From positions 1 through 64,000 of the forward strand of contig NZ_JAERJA010000004.1 in NCBI RefSeq assembly GCF_016827675.1: 64,000 nucleotides of DNA, written 5' to 3'. How positions within the stretch are numbered: the stretch's first letter is position 1; each line of letters begins with the position of its first letter. Position numbers and translations under genes: made by a program. Below the pieces are notes generated by a model. It worked only from the letters and a program-made list of their open reading frames with translations. It had not been told where the DNA came from and did no database searches. This document shows, piece after piece, positions 58,958 to 64,000 of this stretch. This stretch comes from Nocardioides limicola. GTDB lineage: Bacteria; Actinomycetota; Actinomycetes; Propionibacteriales; Nocardioidaceae.

Positions 58958-59067
58958 CCACAAACCCCACGTCGGGCGGCCACAAACCCCACTTCGGCGG
59001 GCCAGAACTCACACTTCGGCGGGCCAGAACTCACACTTCGGCGGGCCAGAACTCACACTTCGTCGGG
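58958..59067 (-). repeat. 22-bp repeat array with two core types (5 copies)
   Basis: Units at 58958, 58980, 59002, 59024 and 59046, all in minus orientation. Read on the minus strand, three have core CGAAGTGTGAGTTCTGG and two have CGAAGTGGGGTTTGTGG, so both core types occur in one array. The hydrolase stop (59053-59055) is formed by the repeat itself: GAA GTG TGA. Confidence 0.92.
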
Positions 59068-60009
59068 GGTGGGGGTGAGGTGGCGGGTGAGGTGGCGGGT
59101 GAGGAACGAGACCTGGTGGGCGATGGCGGCGGAGTGCCACTCCTTGCCCGGCCACACGTCGAAGTGGTCGCACGGGTAGTGGCGGACCTCGGCGCGCCCG
59201 CGGAACGCGGCCTTGGCGGCGGCGTACGGCGGCGCGGCCCGGTCGAAGTCGGCGATCTGCACCAGTAGAGGTGCCCGCACCCGGTCGGCCCGGCGTCCGG
59301 GTCGGTACGACCCGAGCTCGAGCGCCACCGCGGCGTCGATCTCGTTGCGCCAGGTCGGCCCGGCGATCGCCAGGTAGTCCTCGAGGTTGCCGGGCAGTGT
59401 CAGCGCCGCCGGCTCCCCGGGCCTGCCCACCACCGGCATCATCAGGCCTTGCCGACGCACCAGCCGGGACACCCGGGAGGCGCCCCCGGCCGCGGTCGCG
59501 CGCAGCATCGACGACGGCCGGTGGCTGGCCATCGCGTGCCGGCCGGCAGCGAGCCCGTCGACCAGCGGCGTCAGCGAGACCACGGCGGCGATGTCGTCGC
59601 GGTCCGCGGCCACCTCCAACACGTGCCCGCCGGCCAGGGACACCCCCCACAGCACCAGCCGATCCGGGTCCACGCCGGGCAGGCGACCCGCCGCGGCCAG
59701 CGCCGCCCGGTAGTCGGCCACCTGGCCGGCCACCGACACCGTCTGACGAGGGTTGCCGCCGCTGCCGCCGAAGCCGCGGTAGTCGAAGGCGAGTACGTCG
59801 ATCCCGGCGGCCGCCAGGCCACGCGCGAACGACGCCAGCCCGCTGTCCTTGGTGCCGGCGAGCCCGTGGGCCATCACCACGCACGGGCGCCCCGCAGCCG
59901 AAGCGAACGTGTCGCCGATGCCGGTGAAGTGCCACGCCTCGCAGGTGACGCCAGCCGAGTCGAAGCGCACCGTGGCGGCGTCGGTGTCGGGCAGGTCGGT
60001 GACGGTCAT
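59053..60009 (-). CDS. Alpha/beta hydrolase (dienelactone hydrolase/esterase-like)
   Basis: 318 residues from ATG 60009, which overlaps the TetR stop. CVVMAHGLAGTKDSGLASFA oxyanion region, DVLAFDYRGFGGSGGNPRQT, nucleophile elbow VLWGVSLAGGHVLEVA (G-x-S-x-G), Asp region VQIADFDRAAPPYAA and the His in HYPCDHFDVWPGKEW. Downstream of a Baeyer-Villiger-like monooxygenase, suggesting ester or lactone hydrolysis. The last two codons and stop lie in the 22-bp repeat. Confidence 0.82.
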   Translation of the reverse strand: MTVTDLPDTDAATVRFDSAGVTCEAWHFTGIGDTFASAAGRPCVVMAHGLAGTKDSGLASFARGLAAAGIDVLAFDYRGFGGSGGNPRQTVSVAGQVADYRAALAAAGRLPGVDPDRLVLWGVSLAGGHVLEVAADRDDIAAVVSLTPLVDGLAAGRHAMASHRPSSMLRATAAGGASRVSRLVRRQGLMMPVVGRPGEPAALTLPGNLEDYLAIAGPTWRNEIDAAVALELGSYRPGRRADRVRAPLLVQIADFDRAAPPYAAAKAAFRGRAEVRHYPCDHFDVWPGKEWHSAAIAHQVSFLTRHLTRHLTPTPDEV

Positions 60010-60617
60010 TGATCGGTCCTTCCATAGATGGTGCGCAGCCAGACGGTGACCACGGCCTCCACGTGCTCCTCGCGGCTCAGCGTCCCGCCGAGCGCGAGTC
60101 GTTCCAGGGCGCGGTCGTTGAGCTCCAGCAGCACGGTGGCCAGCGCGGTGGCCGGCGGGCCGTCGGGGGCGCGGCCGGCGGCCCGTTCGGCGGTGATCAT
60201 GTCGGCGACCGCGGGCACGAAGGAGAGCCGGTCGGAGTCCCACATCTGCCGCACCGCCTCGCTGGTGGCGCGGGCCTCCAGCATCGCCCGGAAGATGTGT
60301 TCGTGGGCGTCCCAGGCGGCGAAGAGCTGCCGGATCGTGGATTCGATCCGGGTGCGCGGGTCGCCCTCGCCGACCAGGACGTCGGTGGCCGCGAAGGCCG
60401 CCTCGTACATCGTCTCGACCAGCGCCGCGACCGCGACCGCCTTGTTCTCGAAGTAGAAGTAGAACGCCGACCGGGTCACGCCGGCGCGCCTGGAGATGTC
60501 GGCGATGTTGATCGACTCCAGCGACCCGCCCTGGAGGTGCTCCTCGAGTGCCTCCAGCAGGGCCGCCCGCCGTTTGTCGCCGCGTTGCTGCGGCGTCGTG
60601 GTGGCGGCCCGGTTCAT
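60006..60617 (-). CDS. TetR-family regulator
   Basis: 203 residues from ATG 60617, overlapping the monooxygenase stop. HTH: KRRAALLEALEEHLQGGSLE then INIADISRRAGVTRSAFYFY followed by FENKAVAVAALVETMY. EthR-like proteins next to EthA-type monooxygenases share this arrangement. Its likely operator is the palindrome at 62025-62040 in the divergent promoter. Confidence 0.85.
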   Translation of the reverse strand: MNRAATTTPQQRGDKRRAALLEALEEHLQGGSLESINIADISRRAGVTRSAFYFYFENKAVAVAALVETMYEAAFAATDVLVGEGDPRTRIESTIRQLFAAWDAHEHIFRAMLEARATSEAVRQMWDSDRLSFVPAVADMITAERAAGRAPDGPPATALATVLLELNDRALERLALGGTLSREEHVEAVVTVWLRTIYGRTDQ

Positions 60618-61972
60618 GCCACTCTCCCGGCCAGCGATGTCGCGCCGAACCGCGCGGCGCGCGCCCGGCCGGCCGGCAGCTCCCGGACCCTCAGGTCGTG
60701 CTCGTAGAGGTAGTGATCCAGCTGTTGGGTGTGCCGGGCGCTGGGGTGCATGTGGCCGAGGAACTTCGCGTGGTCGGCGTCGATGGCGTCCTCCATCTGC
60801 GGCAGCGACGGCAGTTGGTAGTGCCCGGTCGCGTACGCCGCCAACAGCCGGGCCTGCGCCTCGACGAACGGGAACAGCGTCGGCGTGGCCTGGGCGAACC
60901 CGGCGAAGACCAGGTCGTCGATCCCGGGCTTGAACATCCGCTTGAAGAGCCGGATCTTGTTCTCCGGCGCCGAGATGAAGTCGTCGGCGAAGAACGGGAA
61001 GGTGATGTTGTAGCCGGTGGCGTAGATGATCACGTCGAAGTCGGCGCTGGTGCCGTCGGTGAAGTGCACCGTCTCGCCGTCCAGGCGCGCCACGTTGGGC
61101 TTGGCGGTCAGGTCGCCGGAGCCGAGCCGCAGCGGCAGCTCCACCGACTGGGTCGGGTGGGCCTCGAAGAACTTGTGGTTGGGTTCGGGCAACCCGTAGT
61201 CGGTGGGGTGACCGGCCGACAGCGGCTGCAGGAGCTGCATCGCCTTGCGCTGCCAGGAGAGCGGAATGTGCGGGGAGGTCTTGTAGTACTTGTCCGCGGG
61301 GGTGCCGGCGAAGTACTTGGGCACGATCCAGGCGCCGGACCGGGTCGAGATCATCACCTCGTTGCCGAGCGCCTTGGTGGAGAGTTCCACGCTGATGTCG
61401 GCGGCGCTGTTGCCCAGCCCGACGACCAGGATCCGCTTGTCGCGGAAGTTCAGCGGCGTCTCCGGGTCGATGTAGTGGTGCGAGTGCAGGGTCTGGCCGG
61501 TGAACTCGCCGGGGAACTGCGGATAGCGGGGATCCCAGTGGTGTCCGTTGGCGACCACGAGCAGGTCGAACCGACGGGTGCCACTGCCGGTGGTGGTCAG
61601 CTCCCAGCCGCCGTCGGGGAGCCGTCGGGCGTGCTCGACGCCGTTCTCGAACTCGATCGCCGACGTCAGGTCGAACGCCTCGGCGTAGGACTCCAGGTAG
61701 TCCTTGATCTGGGTGTGGTGCGGGAAGTGCGGGTAGTGCTCGGGCATCGGGAAGTCCCGGAACGAGAGCTGGTGTCGCGAGGTGTCGATGTGCAGGGACC
61801 GGTAGGCGCTGCTGTGTCCGTTCGGGTTGCCGAACGCCCAGTTGCCACCGATCCGGTCCGAGGACTCGAAGCAGACCCGGTCCACGCCGTAGTCGCCGAG
61901 CATCTTGGAGGCGGTCAGGCCGCTGATGCCGGCCCCGATGATGGCGGTGCGAGGGGTGGCGGTGCTGGGCAT
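60614..61972 (-). CDS. Flavin-containing (Baeyer-Villiger-type) monooxygenase
   Basis: 452 residues. FAD site AIIGAGISGLTASKMLGDYG, NADPH site ILVVGLGNSAADISVELSTK, the FMO fingerprint FPGEFTGQTLHSHHY (F-x-G-x3-H-x3), and DVIIYATGYNITFPFFADDF. Class B monooxygenases insert oxygen into ketones or oxidise heteroatoms. First gene of the FMO-TetR-hydrolase operon, with ATGA-type overlaps, and divergent from the SDR/LLM genes across the operator. Confidence 0.85.
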   Translation of the reverse strand: MPSTATPRTAIIGAGISGLTASKMLGDYGVDRVCFESSDRIGGNWAFGNPNGHSSAYRSLHIDTSRHQLSFRDFPMPEHYPHFPHHTQIKDYLESYAEAFDLTSAIEFENGVEHARRLPDGGWELTTTGSGTRRFDLLVVANGHHWDPRYPQFPGEFTGQTLHSHHYIDPETPLNFRDKRILVVGLGNSAADISVELSTKALGNEVMISTRSGAWIVPKYFAGTPADKYYKTSPHIPLSWQRKAMQLLQPLSAGHPTDYGLPEPNHKFFEAHPTQSVELPLRLGSGDLTAKPNVARLDGETVHFTDGTSADFDVIIYATGYNITFPFFADDFISAPENKIRLFKRMFKPGIDDLVFAGFAQATPTLFPFVEAQARLLAAYATGHYQLPSLPQMEDAIDADHAKFLGHMHPSARHTQQLDHYLYEHDLRVRELPAGRARAARFGATSLAGRVA

Positions 61973-62024
61973 GGGCGACTCCCGGGCAGAAGTGAGGCTG
62001 GTCAGGGGCGACGTTATGCCCTAA

Positions 62025-62040
62025 GTTGACACGCGTCAAC
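62025..62040. promoter_or_regulatory. Operator palindrome GTTGACACGCGTCAAC
   Basis: 6+4+6 inverted repeat (GTTGAC/GTCAAC), 17 bases from the SDR ATG and 53 from the FMO ATG. TTGACA inside it could double as a -35 box. Placed for simultaneous control of the divergent operons by the TetR protein encoded in one of them. Confidence 0.65.
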
Positions 62041-62056
62041 AACGGATGGAGATCTG

Positions 62057-62785
62057 ATGAGTACGACGCACAGCAAGGTCGCGGTCGTCGTCGGTGGCGC
62101 CTCGGGCATCGGTGAAGCCACCGCCGAGCAGCTGACCCGGACCGGACACCAGGTGGTGGTCGCGGACCTGACCGGCGACGCAGTCGTCGATGTCACCGAC
62201 GAGGCCAGTGTCGAGGCCCTGATGGCCGGCGTGCTGGACCGGCACGGACGCCTCGACGTGGTGGTCAACAGCGCCGGCACCAGCACCGTGGGCCGGATCG
62301 CGGACCTGGAGTTGGCCGAGTGGCAGCGGGTGGTCGATGTCTGCCTGACCGGCTCCTTCCTGGTGATCAAGCACGCCGCCCGGGTGATGGAGGCGGGTGG
62401 TTCGATCGTCTCGGTGGCCTCGCTCAACGCGCGACAGCCGGGCGCGGGGATGTCGCCGTACTGCTCGGCGAAGGCGGGCCTGGCGATGCTCACCGAGGTC
62501 GCCGCCCTCGAGCTGGGGCCGCGCGGCATCCGGGTCAACGCCGTCTCGCCCGGACTGGTCGTGACTCCGCTGACCGCGCCGGCGATGGACATCCCGGGGA
62601 TCCGGGAGGACTACCTGGCGAACACGCCACTGGGCCGCAGCGGCACCCCCGAGGAAGTGGCCGAGGCGATCGGCTATCTGGCTGCCGCCGAGTGGCTGAC
62701 CGGTGAGGTGCTCGACCTCAACGGCGGTGCGCATCTGCAGCGGTACCCGGATCTGCTCCGCCACATCGAGGCGGCGTTCGGATGA
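62057..62785 (+). CDS. Short-chain dehydrogenase/reductase
   Basis: 242 residues, ATG after GGAGATCTG. VAVVVGGASGIGEATAEQLT, VVNSAGTSTVGRI, catalytic SVASLNARQPGAGMSPYCSA followed by KAGLAML, and C-terminal GEVLDLNGGAHLQRYP. Oxidoreduces an alcohol/ketone; pairs logically with the divergent Baeyer-Villiger-type enzyme. Its stop overlaps the next ATG (ATGA). Confidence 0.85.
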   Translation: MSTTHSKVAVVVGGASGIGEATAEQLTRTGHQVVVADLTGDAVVDVTDEASVEALMAGVLDRHGRLDVVVNSAGTSTVGRIADLELAEWQRVVDVCLTGSFLVIKHAARVMEAGGSIVSVASLNARQPGAGMSPYCSAKAGLAMLTEVAALELGPRGIRVNAVSPGLVVTPLTAPAMDIPGIREDYLANTPLGRSGTPEEVAEAIGYLAAAEWLTGEVLDLNGGAHLQRYPDLLRHIEAAFG

Positions 62786-63867
62786 GCGAGTTCCCCGAGC
62801 TGGGCTGCTACGGGCTGGCCGGGCACAGCGACTCCCCGCGGGACCTGCTCGACGAGGTCGCCCGGGCCGAGCAGCTCGGCCTCGGCTCGGTGTTCCTCTC
62901 CGAGCGGTTCAACGTCAAGGACGCGGCCGTGCTCGCCGGTGCGGTGGCCGCGACCAGCTCCGGGATCGGCATCGGCACCGCGGCCACGAACCACAACACC
63001 CGGCATCCCTTGGTCACCGCCACGATGGCGACCACCCTGCACCGGCTCTCCGGCGGCCGCTACGCCCTGGGACTGGGCCGCGGCTTCGCACCCCTGATGG
63101 AGGTGATGGGGCTGCCGCAGGTGACCTCCTCCCAACTGCGTGACGTGGTCGGGATCTATCGGACCCTGTGGTCCGGCGGCGCGGTGGCCGGCCACGACGG
63201 CCCAGCCGGCAGGTTCGGGTTCCTGCACCAGGACGCCGGCTTCGACGAGCAGATCCCGATCCTGATGATGGCCATCGGCGACCGCTCCCTGGATCTGGCC
63301 GGCGAGATCGCGGACGGGGTGGTGCTGCACACCTTCTTCACCGACGCCACCCTGACCCGGGCCGTACGCCGGGTCCGCGCCGCGGCCGAACGTGCCGGCC
63401 GCGACCCGGCCTCGGTGCGGATCTGGTCGGTGCTGGCCACCGTCCCTGACGCCCTGCCCGAGGAGCTGCGGCTGCGCAAGCTCGTCGGCCGGCTGGCCAC
63501 CTACCTGCAGGGGTACGGCGAGGTGCTGGTCCGGGCCAACGGCTGGGACGCCGCAGTGCTGGACCGGTTCCGGGCCGACCCGGCGGTGACCGGTGCCGGC
63601 GGTGCCCTGGACGCGATCGGCACCCCCGCACAGCTGGCCGATATCGCCGACCGGTTCCTGCCTGCGGACTGGCTGGCGGCCAGCGCCTCCGGCACCCCCG
63701 CCGACTGTGCCGGGCGGGTCGCGGACCAGTTCGCGGCGGGCGCCGACAGCGTGATCCTGCACGGCGCCACCCCCGACGAACTGGCTCCGGTGCTCGACGC
63801 CTGGCGGCAGGTCCGCGATCCCGGGGCGTTCGCGAGTCTGCCGGTCAACCCGGGGAGGATGCGATGA
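62782..63867 (+). CDS. F420-type LLM oxidoreductase
   Basis: 361 residues. Luciferase-like barrel with ELGCYGLAGHSDSPRDLLDE, LGSVFLSERFNVKDAAVLAG, GIGTAATNHNTRHPLVTATM and YALGLGRGFAPLMEVMGLPQ, resembling the F420-dependent TIGR03857 group of actinobacteria. C-terminal ~60 residues repeat the barrel closing strand (AGADSVILHGATPDEL). Substrate unknown. Flanked by 4-bp overlaps with the SDR and the next gene. Confidence 0.8.
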   Translation: MSEFPELGCYGLAGHSDSPRDLLDEVARAEQLGLGSVFLSERFNVKDAAVLAGAVAATSSGIGIGTAATNHNTRHPLVTATMATTLHRLSGGRYALGLGRGFAPLMEVMGLPQVTSSQLRDVVGIYRTLWSGGAVAGHDGPAGRFGFLHQDAGFDEQIPILMMAIGDRSLDLAGEIADGVVLHTFFTDATLTRAVRRVRAAAERAGRDPASVRIWSVLATVPDALPEELRLRKLVGRLATYLQGYGEVLVRANGWDAAVLDRFRADPAVTGAGGALDAIGTPAQLADIADRFLPADWLAASASGTPADCAGRVADQFAAGADSVILHGATPDELAPVLDAWRQVRDPGAFASLPVNPGRMR

Positions 63868-64000
63868 GACCGATCGACTCAGCCGACCAGATCACCCCGG
63901 TGTGGCTGAGCGAGGTACTCGGTGGCCCGGTGGAGGCGGTGGCGGTCGAGCGGGTCGGTTCGGGTCAGATCGGCACCTGTCACCGGGTGCGGGTGAGTGG
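63864..64000 (+). CDS. Phosphotransferase-family protein, N-terminal fragment (cut by window edge)
   Basis: 45 codons visible from an ATG that overlaps the LLM stop (ATGA): MRPIDSADQITPVWLSEVLG, then VERVGSGQIGTCHRVRVS. This is the nucleotide-binding lobe start of aminoglycoside/ecdysteroid-kinase-like phosphotransferases (GxGQxG-type loop), which commonly accompany acyl-CoA and SDR genes in actinobacteria. Function not determinable from the fragment. Confidence 0.6.
   Translation, partial: MRPIDSADQITPVWLSEVLGGPVEAVAVERVGSGQIGTCHRVRVS

Overview
The window is high-GC DNA with GTG/TTG starts, dense 4-nt stop/start overlaps, a mycothiol/F420-type gene set (LLM flavoenzymes, TetR and PucR regulators), WXG100 genes and a CYP51 operon. 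This points to an actinobacterium, most plausibly Nocardioidaceae/Propionibacteriales (inference; no rRNA or marker gene settles it).

Layout. 1-2.2 kb: the tail of a polymorphic-toxin locus. An open frame enters from the left edge, followed by small overlapping genes that look like toxin-end/immunity cassettes, then a broken XRE-type regulator. 2.5-4.7 kb: HelD, an RNA-polymerase-associated helicase-like ATPase. 4.7-5.5 kb: a HepT/MNT toxin-antitoxin pair with a frameshift. 5.6-12 kb: a PhzE-like chorismate enzyme, a lipoprotein sulfatase, an unknown protein, and PabA-PabB for folate. 12-14.2 kb: an MprAB-like two-component system. 14.4-16.8 kb: a four-gene overlapping operon (GntR, holin-like membrane protein, LMW phosphatase, fructosamine kinase), divergent from a DDAH-type hydrolase and an aromatic/histidinol-phosphate aminotransferase across a clear GntR operator. 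19-23.7 kb: a glutathionyl-hydroquinone-reductase-like protein and the E1a-E1b-E2 genes of a branched-chain 2-oxoacid (or pyruvate) dehydrogenase.

23.9-32.7 kb is a distinct island with G/T-rich codon choice: two WXG100 proteins, two ESX-associated proteins, then six head-to-tail paralogous lipoproteins joined by identical TGATG junctions. 32.7-47 kb is ordinary metabolism and transport: a DUF998-like membrane protein, a secreted beta-propeller-like protein, an acyl-CoA carboxylase carboxyltransferase, an amidohydrolase, MFS, PucR, the ferredoxin-reductase/desaturase pair, an acyl-CoA dehydrogenase and a crotonase.

49-57.6 kb is one co-directional operon-like run: TetR, CYP123-like, SDR, CYP51, 3Fe-4S ferredoxin, NTF2-like, aldehyde dehydrogenase, SDR, 3-hydroxyisobutyrate-dehydrogenase-like, carboxymuconolactone-decarboxylase-like. 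From memory it matches the content of the Mycobacterium tuberculosis Rv0762c-Rv0771 neighbourhood. A KstR-type palindrome precedes it and a second lies before the unknown gene at 57.7-58.9 kb. 59-64 kb holds an FMO/TetR/hydrolase operon divergent from SDR, F420-type LLM and phosphotransferase genes.

The most unusual non-coding feature is a family of 21-22 bp tandem repeats at five intergenic sites. They usually begin at or inside a stop codon, share the edge CGA(A/G)GT and carry variable cores. The most unusual coding feature is the six-copy lipoprotein array beside WXG100 genes.
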